A stretch of DNA of 64,000 nucleotides from Myxococcota bacterium (GTDB lineage: Bacteria; Myxococcota_A; UBA796; CAJQPC01), in the NCBI GenBank assembly GCA_023150845.1, contig JAKLKD010000005.1, forward strand, positions 1 to 64,000, in the 5' to 3' direction. Of this stretch, positions 1 through 7,656 are shown piece by piece. How positions within the stretch are numbered: position 1 is the first letter of the stretch; each line of letters begins with the position of its first letter. Made by a program: the position numbers and the translations under genes. A model generated the notes under the pieces. It was not told where the DNA came from, did not search any database, and worked only from the letters and a program-made list of their open reading frames with translations.

Positions 1-2
1 GC

Positions 3-296
3 CCCGCCCCGGCGGAGGCCCCCGTCGAGGCCCCCAAAGACGCCGAGGCCGAAGAGAAGCAGCGCAAGTTCATGGCCCGGGCGCGGAAGGGCCTGCTCAC
101 GAAGGTCCAGGAGGCCGGGGGCGCCATGCCCCTCGGTGAGCTCCACGACCACAGCGAGAAGCGCTACTTCATCGCCCACCGGGCCTTCTCAAACCTCATG
201 GAGGAGATGGTCGCCGAGGGGCTCCTGGACTACGAGAGCGGCACGGGCATCGCCCGGCTCACCGACGCGGGCCGAGAGGCGGCGAAGGGGGCCTGA
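3..296 (+). CDS. C-terminal part of a winged-helix-like protein (5' end outside window)
   Basis: The reading frame is open from the left edge and ends with TGA at 294-296. An ATG at 72 exists, but the frame upstream of it is open and codes for an Ala/Pro/Glu-rich linker (PAPAEAPVEAPKDAEAEEKQ), so the gene most likely starts outside the window. The remaining ~75 residues alternate amphipathic helices and end in a short turn with LLDYESGTGIARLTDAG. That resembles a winged-helix or MarR/HTH-type fold with its beta wing. Function is unknown. A regulatory or adaptor role is only a guess from this fold impression. Confidence 0.6.
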   Translation, partial: PAPAEAPVEAPKDAEAEEKQRKFMARARKGLLTKVQEAGGAMPLGELHDHSEKRYFIAHRAFSNLMEEMVAEGLLDYESGTGIARLTDAGREAAKGA

Positions 297-364
297 GCGG
301 CGCCGAGCGGGTGGGGGACGCGCCGAACATTCTTGTTCGCCTCATCTATTACTGACGGGAGCGG

Positions 365-393
365 TTGCGAGCGCCCACGGGTGGATGTAGTCT
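365..393 (+). promoter_or_regulatory. Possible sigma70-like promoter of the FG-GAP/MopE gene
   Basis: TTGCGA at 365-370 and TAGTCT at 388-393 are separated by 17 nt. They lie about 40 nt upstream of the ATG at 434. Matches to the -35 and -10 consensus are moderate, and this is a guess from spacing only. Confidence 0.25.
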
Positions 394-433
394 GTCGCGG
401 CTGGCGTTCCCTTCACTCCATGATGGTACTCCT

Positions 434-3115
434 ATGCTTCTTCTCCTCTTGGCGTGCTCACAACAGCGGGAGGCTGCTCCCGCTGCGAATTGGCTCCCCG
501 ATGTCACCGCGCGGCTCGCGGACGAGGCGCGGGCCATCCAGGAGGACGACGAGGGCTTCTTCACCAAGGTTCTGGGCGCGGACGCCCTCATCCGGTTTGA
601 TCAAGACGGCGCGTCCTTGGGGCTTGAGGCCCCGGTGCACGTCGGCCTCGCGGCTTGGGGCTTTGATGGGGCGCTTCGCCCGGTAGACGCGGCGGAGCCC
701 GCCTTCGGCGACTGTGGGCCCGCGGTCGGCCTGAGCGGGGAGTGCCTGCGCCGCTTGGAGCAGGATCACGACGGCGTGGTGACCTGGTGGATCGGCCTCA
801 CGGGCGGCGTCGAGCTCGGCTGGACCGTGGCTGAAGCGCCCGCGGGGGCGTCGAGCCTGTCGTTTGCCGTCGAGGTGGACGGCGCGGCGTCGGTCATGGC
901 GGTCGGTGAGGGCGCGGCGATCACCGCCGCCGATGGCCGCCTGTGGTCGGTCTCCGAGGCCGTGGCCTGGGACAACAACGGCGAGGCCCTGCTCACGACG
1001 ACCCAGGTCGAGGGTGAGCGCCTGATCGTCGAGGTGGACGTGCGCGGCGCGGTCTTCCCCGTCACCGTAGACCCCGTGTACAGCACCGCCGACACCACCC
1101 TCACCGGCACCAGCCTCGGCGAGGAGCTCGGCAGCTCCGTCGCCGCGGCGGGCGACGTGAACGGTGACGGCTACGACGACGTCATCGTCGGCGCCGCGGG
1201 GATCGATCGGGCGTATGTGTTTCATGGCTCCTACGCGGGCATCTCCTCGACGGCCACCACGACGCTGCGCGGCAGCGGCACTGTGCGGTTTGGCGACGCC
1301 GTCGCGGGCATCGGCGACGTGAACGGCGACGGCTACGATGACGTCATGGTCGGCGATCCCTACTACAGCTCCAGCGGCGGCAGGATCGACGCGTACTATG
1401 GCTCCGCCTCCGGCGTCTCCTCTACGGCGGCCTTCTCGACGTCGCTGACCACCGCCAACGCCGCGTTGGGCTCGTCCATCGACGGCGCTGGGGACCTCAA
1501 CGGAGACGGCTACGATGACGTGCTGGTCGGCGCGCCAGGCTACACCGGCACCTACTATTTAGGCGGCCTGATGCTCGTGCTGTACGGCAGCTCGACGGGC
1601 CTCTCCACGACCAGCGCCACGACGGTGACCGGCACGCTGAACGTCGCGGCGCTGGGCACCGCCGTCGCGGGCCTCGGCGACGTGAACGGCGACGGCTACG
1701 ACGACGTCGCCGTCTCTGAGCCGTATTGGGACACGGTGAACATCCTCCTCGGCTCTTCGACGGGGCTGACGCTCACCGGCGCCACCACCTTGGGCACCTT
1801 GAGCTCGAGCACCTTCGGCTCGGCCTTGGACGGCGCCGGAGACGTGAACGGCGATGGCTGGCCCGACCTCATCGTGGGAGAATACGGCTACAGCACCAGC
1901 TCCAGGACGTCGCTGGGGCGGGCGTATGTCTACCACAACTCCGGCACCGGCACCTTCTCCACGGCGACGACCACGATGACGGGGGGCTTCGCCTCGGATC
2001 AGCTCGGCTGGGACGTCGCGGGGGTCGGCGACGTGGACAACGACGGGTACGACGACGTGCTGGTCGGGATCGACCAGGCGAACAGTTACCGTGGAGAGGC
2101 GCGGCTCTACCTCGGCAGCGCCTCGGGGGTGTCGTCCACCTACGTCCAGAACTTCGGCGGCAGCGGCACCTACGAGTATTACGGCAGCTCTTTGGACGGC
2201 GCCGGGGACGTGGACGGCGACGGCTGGGCCGACCTCATCATCGGCGCCTACCGCTACACGGGCTCCAAGTCTGCGGTGGGCAAGGCCGAGGTCTACCGGG
2301 GCTACTCCGACGAAGACGGCGACGGCGTCGTCGGCGCGGATGACTGCGACGACGGCGACACCAAGGTGGGCGTCGGCACCACGCGCTACGTCGATGATGA
2401 CGGCGACGGCTTCGGCAGCACGGGCACGGTGGTCGTGTGTGATGGTGACACCGGCTGGTCCGCGACGGACGATGACTGTGATGACACCAGCGCGAGCGTC
2501 AACCCCGGGGCGGACGAGCTCTGTGACGTCGCCGACCTCGACGAGGACTGTGACGGCGTCTCGGACGACGCCGACGGCTCGGTGTCGTCGTCCACCACCA
2601 CCGTCTTCTACGCGGACGCCGATGGTGACAGCTACGGCGATGACGGGCGGACCAAGTCCGCCTGCGATACGCCTACCGGCTATGTGCGCGTGAAGGGCGA
2701 CTGTGATGACTCTCGGGCGGAGGTGAACCCCGAGGGCTCCGAGTACTGCAACGAGCGCGACGACGACTGCAACGGCACCGCGGACGACGGCATCGACTGT
2801 GACACCGGCGAGAGCGACGCCGACACCGACGCCGACAGCGACTCGGACACCGACAGCGACAGCGACTCCGACAGCGATTCGGACAGCGACAGCGACTCGG
2901 ACAGCGACTCGGACAGCGACTCTGATAGCGACTCTGACAGCGACGGAGACGCTGACGCGGACTCCGACACCGACTCAAACAACAATGACGACGGCGACGA
3001 GAAGGGGGGGCTGCTCCGGTGCTCGAGCGGCGGTGACTCGGCCCCGCTGCCAGCCCTGGCCTTGGGGCTGGGGCTCTTGATCGTGCGTCGTCGTCGCCTC
3101 CGTGGTGCCGCGTAG
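434..3115 (+). CDS. Large secreted FG-GAP / MopE calcium-binding surface protein with MYXO-CTERM-like tail
   Basis: The 893-residue start at 434 puts a short lipoprotein-like signal (MLLLLLACSQ) at the N-terminus. An in-frame ATG at 365 would bury it. After an N-terminal beta-rich domain come seven FG-GAP/integrin-alpha-like repeats of the type GDVNGDGYDDVIVGA (about residues 240-600), each with a DxNxDGxxD calcium loop. Residues ~625-790 are a MopE-like region with DxDGDGxG and CDDxxxxxNPGAxExC modules. An Asp-Ser/Asp-Ala tract (~793-850) leads to a C-terminus with a Cys, a hydrophobic stretch (ALALGLGLLIV) and RRRR. That layout matches MYXO-CTERM sorting signals, so the protein is probably surface-anchored or released. 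Having both a lipobox and such a tail is odd. Its ligand is unknown. Confidence 0.85.
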   Translation: MLLLLLACSQQREAAPAANWLPDVTARLADEARAIQEDDEGFFTKVLGADALIRFDQDGASLGLEAPVHVGLAAWGFDGALRPVDAAEPAFGDCGPAVGLSGECLRRLEQDHDGVVTWWIGLTGGVELGWTVAEAPAGASSLSFAVEVDGAASVMAVGEGAAITAADGRLWSVSEAVAWDNNGEALLTTTQVEGERLIVEVDVRGAVFPVTVDPVYSTADTTLTGTSLGEELGSSVAAAGDVNGDGYDDVIVGAAGIDRAYVFHGSYAGISSTATTTLRGSGTVRFGDAVAGIGDVNGDGYDDVMVGDPYYSSSGGRIDAYYGSASGVSSTAAFSTSLTTANAALGSSIDGAGDLNGDGYDDVLVGAPGYTGTYYLGGLMLVLYGSSTGLSTTSATTVTGTLNVAALGTAVAGLGDVNGDGYDDVAVSEPYWDTVNILLGSSTGLTLTGATTLGTLSSSTFGSALDGAGDVNGDGWPDLIVGEYGYSTSSRTSLGRAYVYHNSGTGTFSTATTTMTGGFASDQLGWDVAGVGDVDNDGYDDVLVGIDQANSYRGEARLYLGSASGVSSTYVQNFGGSGTYEYYGSSLDGAGDVDGDGWADLIIGAYRYTGSKSAVGKAEVYRGYSDEDGDGVVGADDCDDGDTKVGVGTTRYVDDDGDGFGSTGTVVVCDGDTGWSATDDDCDDTSASVNPGADELCDVADLDEDCDGVSDDADGSVSSSTTTVFYADADGDSYGDDGRTKSACDTPTGYVRVKGDCDDSRAEVNPEGSEYCNERDDDCNGTADDGIDCDTGESDADTDADSDSDTDSDSDSDSDSDSDSDSDSDSDSDSDSDSDSDGDADADSDTDSNNNDDGDEKGGLLRCSSGGDSAPLPALALGLGLLIVRRRRLRGAA
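2812..2985 (+). repeat. Low-complexity Asp-Ser/Asp-Ala coding repeat
   Basis: Degenerate hexanucleotide repeats of the GACAGC/GACTCG type encode an acidic (DS)n/(DA)n linker between the MopE modules and the C-terminal anchor. In Myxococcota such linkers are common in front of MYXO-CTERM tails. Slippage and length variation are expected. The spacing is not that of a CRISPR array. Confidence 0.85.
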
Positions 3116-3260
3116 GTTTGACCCGAGCGCCCACGACGCGCACGTCATGACGGGCCCTCTTCGCTGCGGCCTTTTGGGGGCGGCGGGGCCGGGACGTCCC
3201 GCGGCGTGGACCTAAGCTACCAGACGCGCCACGGCTGAGAACACTCTAAGGAAGGACCCT

Positions 3261-4817
3261 ATGACTCGACCGCTCCTCTCGCTCGGCCTCGGCTTGGGCG
3301 CCCTCTCTCTCCTCGTCTCCTGCCGGCTGCTGTCGAAGGACGATGAATCCTCCAACAACGACCGCGCCGACGACACCTCCGTCGAGGACGACACTGAGGA
3401 CGTTGAGCCCGAGCGTGAATGTGATGAGACGACGGATCTCTGCGCCTCGGGCGACTGTCTCTATGACATTGACGTGCCCATCGCTGAGCTCGACCTCAAG
3501 GTGACTTTCGACGGCGGCAAGGTGCCCGGGGCGTCGAGCGGCGACGACGTGCTCGTGCTGTTCACCGAGACGACGACCGGCGACACCCAGAGCTACAGCT
3601 TCGACGGCGACGAGGACACGGTCTTTGTGCCGTATGGCACCTACGACATCGCGCTGCAGCTCGGCGCCTCGGATCCCCGCCCCAACTCCTTGACGACGGT
3701 GCGCCGTGACGTCGAGGTGAGCGGGGACGCGGGCCTCAACCTCGATATGCCCGTGGGGGAGATCAAGCTCAAGGTGACCTACGACGGCGGCAAGGTGCCT
3801 GGTGCGTCGAGCGGCTCGGACGTGCTCGTGCTGTTCACCGAGACCTCCACCGGTGAGACCCAGAGCTACAGCTTCGACGGCGACGAGGACACGGTCTTTG
3901 TGCCGTATGGCACCTACGACATCGCGCTGCAGCTCGGCGCCTCGGATCCCCGCCCCAACTCCTTGACGACGGTGCGCCGGGACGTCGAGGTGAGCGGCGA
4001 CGGTGGCCTCGACCTCAACCTGCCCGTGGGGGAGATTAAGCTCAATGTGACCTATGACGGCGGCAGCGTGCCGAGGTCGCTGAGCGGCGACGAAGTGCTC
4101 GTGCTGTTCACCGAGACGTCCACCCTCGAGACGCAGAGCTACAGCTTCGACGGTGGCGAAGAGACGGTCTACGTGCCCCATGGCACCTACGACATCGCCT
4201 TGAAGTTCGGCGCGTCGGACCCGAAGGCCAACTCTTTGGCCACGGTGCGGCGCGACGTCGAGGTGAGCGGCGACGGCGGCCTCGACCTCGACCTGCAGGT
4301 GGGGGATGTCTCGCTCGAGGTGACCTACGACGGCGGCGATGTGCCCCGCGTGCAGGGGTTCGACGACGTCTCCGTGCTGTTCACCGAGACCTCCACCGGC
4401 GAGACCCAGTCGGTGAGCTTTGAGGGCGGCATGGGCGATATCCACGTCCCGTTCGGCACCTACGACATCGCCCTGCAGTTCAGCGCCTTTGACCCCCGGG
4501 CGAACTCCTTGGCGACGGTGCGCCGGGGCGTCGAGGTGAAGAGCAGCGCGGGGCTCAACCTCGACCTGCAGGTCGAAGAGGTCACGGGCTTGGTGACCTA
4601 CGACGGCGGCAAGCTGCCCGGCGCGTCCAACACCGACGACCTCATCGTGCGGTTCGTTGAGATCACCACCGGGGAGGAGCAGTCTGTCTCGACGGACGGC
4701 GACGAGTACAAGATTGACCTGCCCTCGGGCATCTACGACGCGCAGATCCAGCTCGGGGCCACGGATCCGCGGCCGAACTCGCTCATCACCGTCGGGTTCT
4801 GCCTCGAGGTGCCCTAA
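3261..4817 (+). CDS. Lipoprotein with five tandem 91-residue repeats
   Basis: 518 residues. The start is supported by AAGGAAGG just upstream. The signal peptide ends in LLVSC, so the Cys is probably lipidated. An acidic linker follows, then a Cys-containing segment and five repeats beginning near residues 76, 167, 258, 349 and 440. Each runs from a VTYDGGKVP-like strand through VLFTETSTGETQS and VPYGTYDIALQ to a NSLTTVRRDVEV-like end, which reads as an all-beta fold. Repeats 1 and 2 share about 120 identical bases, so the array has expanded or been homogenised recently. The stop codon overlaps the convergent gene's stop by 3 nt. Family not recognised; carbohydrate or matrix binding is possible but unproven. 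Confidence 0.8.
   Translation: MTRPLLSLGLGLGALSLLVSCRLLSKDDESSNNDRADDTSVEDDTEDVEPERECDETTDLCASGDCLYDIDVPIAELDLKVTFDGGKVPGASSGDDVLVLFTETTTGDTQSYSFDGDEDTVFVPYGTYDIALQLGASDPRPNSLTTVRRDVEVSGDAGLNLDMPVGEIKLKVTYDGGKVPGASSGSDVLVLFTETSTGETQSYSFDGDEDTVFVPYGTYDIALQLGASDPRPNSLTTVRRDVEVSGDGGLDLNLPVGEIKLNVTYDGGSVPRSLSGDEVLVLFTETSTLETQSYSFDGGEETVYVPHGTYDIALKFGASDPKANSLATVRRDVEVSGDGGLDLDLQVGDVSLEVTYDGGDVPRVQGFDDVSVLFTETSTGETQSVSFEGGMGDIHVPFGTYDIALQFSAFDPRANSLATVRRGVEVKSSAGLNLDLQVEEVTGLVTYDGGKLPGASNTDDLIVRFVEITTGEEQSVSTDGDEYKIDLPSGIYDAQIQLGATDPRPNSLITVGFCLEVP
3585..3706 (+). repeat. About 120-bp direct repeat (copy 1) inside the repeat lipoprotein
   Basis: The sequence from ACCCAGAGC to GTGCGCCG recurs identically 273 nt downstream (3858-3979). 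The offset equals exactly one 91-codon protein repeat. Synonymous positions are identical too, which points to recent duplication or gene conversion rather than protein-level selection alone. Confidence 0.85.
3858..3979 (+). repeat. About 120-bp direct repeat (copy 2)
   Basis: Second copy of the identical block at 3585-3706. The corresponding parts of repeats 3-5 have diverged. Confidence 0.85.
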
Positions 4818-5074
4818 GCGCCGCGCGCCTCGTCACCCAAGAGCGCCTCCAGGCTCGGCGCGGTGAGGATCTCCTCGGACCAGCGCTCCAGGGCGGGGAG
4901 CTCCGCGTCCTGGAGCCTCACGCGCGCCCAGTCCGGCGGGGGGCCGAAGCGCAGGGTGATGAGGCGCTCGACGCTCCGCGCGAGCACCGCTCTGGAGCGG
5001 TCACGCTCCTCTTGTCGGCCTTGCTGTTTGCCGCCTTGCCAGCCCTCCTCGCGGAGTCGGTCAGCCCATGACAT
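4814..5074 (-). CDS. Candidate internal-start C-terminal product (RpnS-like) of Rpn copy 1
   Basis: Met246 of the Rpn gene (codon at 5074-5072) is preceded by GAGGAAGACCTG, placing GAGG 8 nt before the ATG. The product would be 86 residues and begin MSWADRLREEG. E. coli rpn genes make a similar short C-terminal protein that inhibits the full-length nuclease. The equivalent position in both other Rpn copies also has a Shine-Dalgarno and an ATG. Confidence 0.4.
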   Translation of the reverse strand: MSWADRLREEGWQGGKQQGRQEERDRSRAVLARSVERLITLRFGPPPDWARVRLQDAELPALERWSEEILTAPSLEALLGDEARGA

Positions 5075-5809
5075 CAGGTCTTCCTCAATTTTAGGGTTGA
5101 TCAGGCGCCGGATCTGGGCGCGCAGTCGTGGTGTCGGCGCGGGCTCGGTGACCTGGGTAATGTAGCGCAGAACCCCGCGGGTCGGGATGTCGCCCCGCCG
5201 ATCGTAGAGCGCGCGGTAGTCTTGCACGTGGTCCTCCAGGGTGTCCCAGAGGTTCTGCTCGTGGGCGTGGCGCATCAGGAGGAGCGCGAGGCGGCCGCCC
5301 CCGCGGCCTGGCACCTCGTCGTCCGCGGTCACGGTGAGGTCGATGAGGTTCAGCCGGAGCTCCGGCGTGAGCGTGCGCAACGCGGGCAAGGCCTCGGGCG
5401 GCGCGTCGAGGAGCTCCGAGAGGGATCTCGCCGTGGTCCAGGGCCGAGGCCCATGAAAGACGATGAAGGTGAGCACGACGGGGAGCCGCTGGGCGCTCCG
5501 GGCGGCGGACTCCCAGGCCTGGAGCGTGTACCGCAGCGCGCGCAGCGGCATCTGGGGATCGACGCTCGACTGGTGCTCCAGCACGAGGATGAGATCGAGG
5601 GCGCCGCCCGCGCGCCAGGGGATCACGAAGCGCAGGTCCGCGTGGCGTGCGCTCAGGTCCTCGGCGACGCCCTCCGTGGGGAGCTGCTTGGCCTCGTCCA
5701 GGCGCAAGCGGTCGGTGATCTCCACAGGGAGCAGATCCCGAACGAGCGCCGCGACCTCGGCGGGCTCGCTGAAGATGAGCTTGAAGAACGCGTCGTGAGG
5801 CTGAGCCAT
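4814..5809 (-). CDS. Rpn-family PD-(D/E)XK nuclease / putative transposase, copy 1
   Basis: 331 residues beginning MAQPHDAFFKLIFSEP, the usual Rpn opening. The core has ADLRF followed by ILVLEHQSS, the Asp...Glu-x-Gln pattern of the Rpn variant of the PD-(D/E)XK nuclease fold. The middle region is the helical part typical of the family, and the C-terminus has the charged LREEGWQGGKQQGRQEERDR segment. Homologues in E. coli are recombination-promoting DNA endonucleases with anti-phage activity. Paralogues sit at 29854-30804 and 45008-46012. Its TAG stop overlaps the end of the convergent repeat lipoprotein. An internal start at 5074 may make a separate short product. Confidence 0.85.
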   Translation of the reverse strand: MAQPHDAFFKLIFSEPAEVAALVRDLLPVEITDRLRLDEAKQLPTEGVAEDLSARHADLRFVIPWRAGGALDLILVLEHQSSVDPQMPLRALRYTLQAWESAARSAQRLPVVLTFIVFHGPRPWTTARSLSELLDAPPEALPALRTLTPELRLNLIDLTVTADDEVPGRGGGRLALLLMRHAHEQNLWDTLEDHVQDYRALYDRRGDIPTRGVLRYITQVTEPAPTPRLRAQIRRLINPKIEEDLMSWADRLREEGWQGGKQQGRQEERDRSRAVLARSVERLITLRFGPPPDWARVRLQDAELPALERWSEEILTAPSLEALLGDEARGA

Positions 5810-5864
5810 CCACGCGCCTTATCGCCAGGCTCAGCCAGAAAACGACCGAGGATCTGCGCCTTCG

Positions 5865-6515
5865 TCAACTCGTGCGCTCGCCGCCCAACAGCGCCTCGGC
5901 CCGGGTGGTGAGGTAGACCACCCCCGCGCAGAGCGCCGGGAAGACGAGCTCGTTCACCGCGGCCGGGGCGATGGCCAGCGCCGTCGGCGCGATGACACCT
6001 CCGCTCACGCCCAGGCCTACGAGCAGCCCGCCGAAGAGGAGCCCAGTGAGCGCCCCGGCGCCGAGGTAACGGGACAGCGGCGCCTCGGCGCGGCGGTTGA
6101 GGCTCAACAAGAGGAGGCCGAGGGAGGCGTACTGCGCGCCTTTGAGCCCCGCCGTCCCCCAGACGACGAGGGCGGGGGTCGCCGCCGCCGCGCTGAGCCC
6201 CGCCGCCGCGTTGAGCGCCTGCTGCACCGCCCGGGCGAGGTGGAACGAGGCCGGGGCGGCGATGAGCCCCCACAGGGCCGTGCCTGGCAGGCTCGCCCGG
6301 GGCACGGCGAGGCCCACGGCTAAGGCGGCGCAGACCGTGGTGGACCAGCTCACCTTGCCCACGGCGCCGATGACCGCCGCGGCGAGGGTGGGGCTGCCGC
6401 CCAAGACGACGCCGACGGTGAGCGTCAGGGCTTGCATCCCGAGGCCGACGAGCGCCGACATCCACACCACCCGCATCACCAGCGTCGCCAACGCCGTCTT
6501 CGGGGCCTCGCTCAT
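5865..6515 (-). CDS. Multi-pass integral membrane protein of unknown function
   Basis: 216 residues if started at MSEAPKTALATL; an ATG 15 nt upstream is possible. Five to six hydrophobic stretches rich in Ala, Gly, Leu and Val span most of the chain, for example the VVLGGSPTLAAAVIGAVG and YLGAGALTGLLFGGLLVGLG regions. No catalytic motif is visible. It lies 55 nt upstream of the Rpn gene on the same strand and diverges from pheS. Family not recognised. Confidence 0.7.
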   Translation of the reverse strand: MSEAPKTALATLVMRVVWMSALVGLGMQALTLTVGVVLGGSPTLAAAVIGAVGKVSWSTTVCAALAVGLAVPRASLPGTALWGLIAAPASFHLARAVQQALNAAAGLSAAAATPALVVWGTAGLKGAQYASLGLLLLSLNRRAEAPLSRYLGAGALTGLLFGGLLVGLGVSGGVIAPTALAIAPAAVNELVFPALCAGVVYLTTRAEALLGGERTS

Positions 6516-6597
6516 CCCGCACCTCCACACGCCGCTACGACAGTCTACCCTCTCTCGGCGCCTCGGTTACGTTGGCGCGTCCCAACGGGAGCCCATC

Positions 6598-7656
6598 ATG
6601 AACCGCCCCGACACCCAGGCGATGCTCGCCGCGTTCACCGCCGCCTTGGCCGAGGCCACCACCCCCGAGCAGATCGAGGTCGTGCGCCAGGCCCACACGG
6701 GCAAAAAGAGCGAGATCAAGCTCGCGTTGCGCGGCCTCGGCGGCCTGCCCCCTGACGAGCGCGCCGTCGTCGCCAAAGAGGTCAACGACGTCGCCCAAGC
6801 CATGGAGCGCGCCTTGGCCGAGGCTGGCGCGGCGATCGAGGCCCGGGCCTTGGCCGCCCGGCTCAACGAGGAGTGGCTGGACCTGAGCCTCCCCGGCCTC
6901 GCCCCGCCCCGGGGCGCGCGCCACCCGGTCATCACCGTCGAGGAGGACTGCCTCGCCGTCCTGCGCCAGCTCGGCTTCGTGCGGGTCGATGGCCCCGAGG
7001 TGGAGCACCCCTACTACAACTTCGACGCCCTCAACATCCCGCCCCATCACCCCGCCCGGGACATGCAAGACACCTTCTGGGTGGACGGCGGCTACCTGCT
7101 GCGCTCCCACACGACGACGGTGCAGGCCCGGGTGCTGGAGTCGCGGCCGCCTCTGCCCATCCGCATCGCCAGCGCCGGGCGCGTCTACCGCAACGAGGCC
7201 GTCGACGCCACCCACCTCGCGATGTTCCACCAGCTTGAGGGCCTGTGGATCGACCGCGGCCTCACCTTCGCCCACCTCAAGGGCCTGCTCACCACCATCG
7301 CCCAGGCGCTCTACGGCCGACGCCCGGTGCGCTTCAAGCCCAAGTTTTACCCCTACACCGAGCCCTCGGTGGGCGTGGATCTCCAGTGTGGGGTCTGCGC
7401 GGGGGAGGGTGAGGTCGCGGGCGGCGCCCAGTGTGAGGCCTGCCACGGCGCGGGCTGGGTGACGATCCTCGGCGCGGGCATGGTCCACCCCAAGGTGTTC
7501 CAGGAGTTCGGCTACGACCCAAGCGAGGTCTCGGGCATCGCCTTCGGCCTCGGCACCACCCGCATGGCCCCCCAGCGCGTCGGCGTGTCGAAGGTGGCGC
7601 TCCTCTACGGCCAAGACCTGCGTGTGCACACCCGCCTGCACCGGAGCGGCGTATGA
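6598..7656 (+). CDS. pheS: Phenylalanyl-tRNA synthetase alpha subunit
   Basis: 352 residues. The ATG at 6598 follows AACGGGAG; the longer open frame upstream overlaps the divergent membrane gene and is not homologous to PheS. The N-terminus is the helical coiled-coil arm. The class II core carries motif 2 (RIASAGRVYRNEAVDATH then MFHQLEG) and motif 3 (GIAFGLGTTRMA). It charges tRNA-Phe as an alpha2beta2 enzyme with PheT, whose ATG overlaps the stop by 4 nt. Before the GAGMVHP motif there is an insertion with CGVC and CEAC, a zinc-ribbon-like pair also seen in PheS of some other bacteria. The short form lacks it. Confidence 0.96.
   Translation: MNRPDTQAMLAAFTAALAEATTPEQIEVVRQAHTGKKSEIKLALRGLGGLPPDERAVVAKEVNDVAQAMERALAEAGAAIEARALAARLNEEWLDLSLPGLAPPRGARHPVITVEEDCLAVLRQLGFVRVDGPEVEHPYYNFDALNIPPHHPARDMQDTFWVDGGYLLRSHTTTVQARVLESRPPLPIRIASAGRVYRNEAVDATHLAMFHQLEGLWIDRGLTFAHLKGLLTTIAQALYGRRPVRFKPKFYPYTEPSVGVDLQCGVCAGEGEVAGGAQCEACHGAGWVTILGAGMVHPKVFQEFGYDPSEVSGIAFGLGTTRMAPQRVGVSKVALLYGQDLRVHTRLHRSGV

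Noticed and set aside
2812-2985. Short tandem repeats that look like an array
   Set aside because: Units are 6 nt, coding in frame for Asp-Ser, without spacers; not CRISPR.
3190-3201. Perfect 12-bp palindrome CGGGACGTCCCG before the repeat lipoprotein
   Set aside because: GC-rich, no T-run after it and no second copy; probably chance in this base composition.
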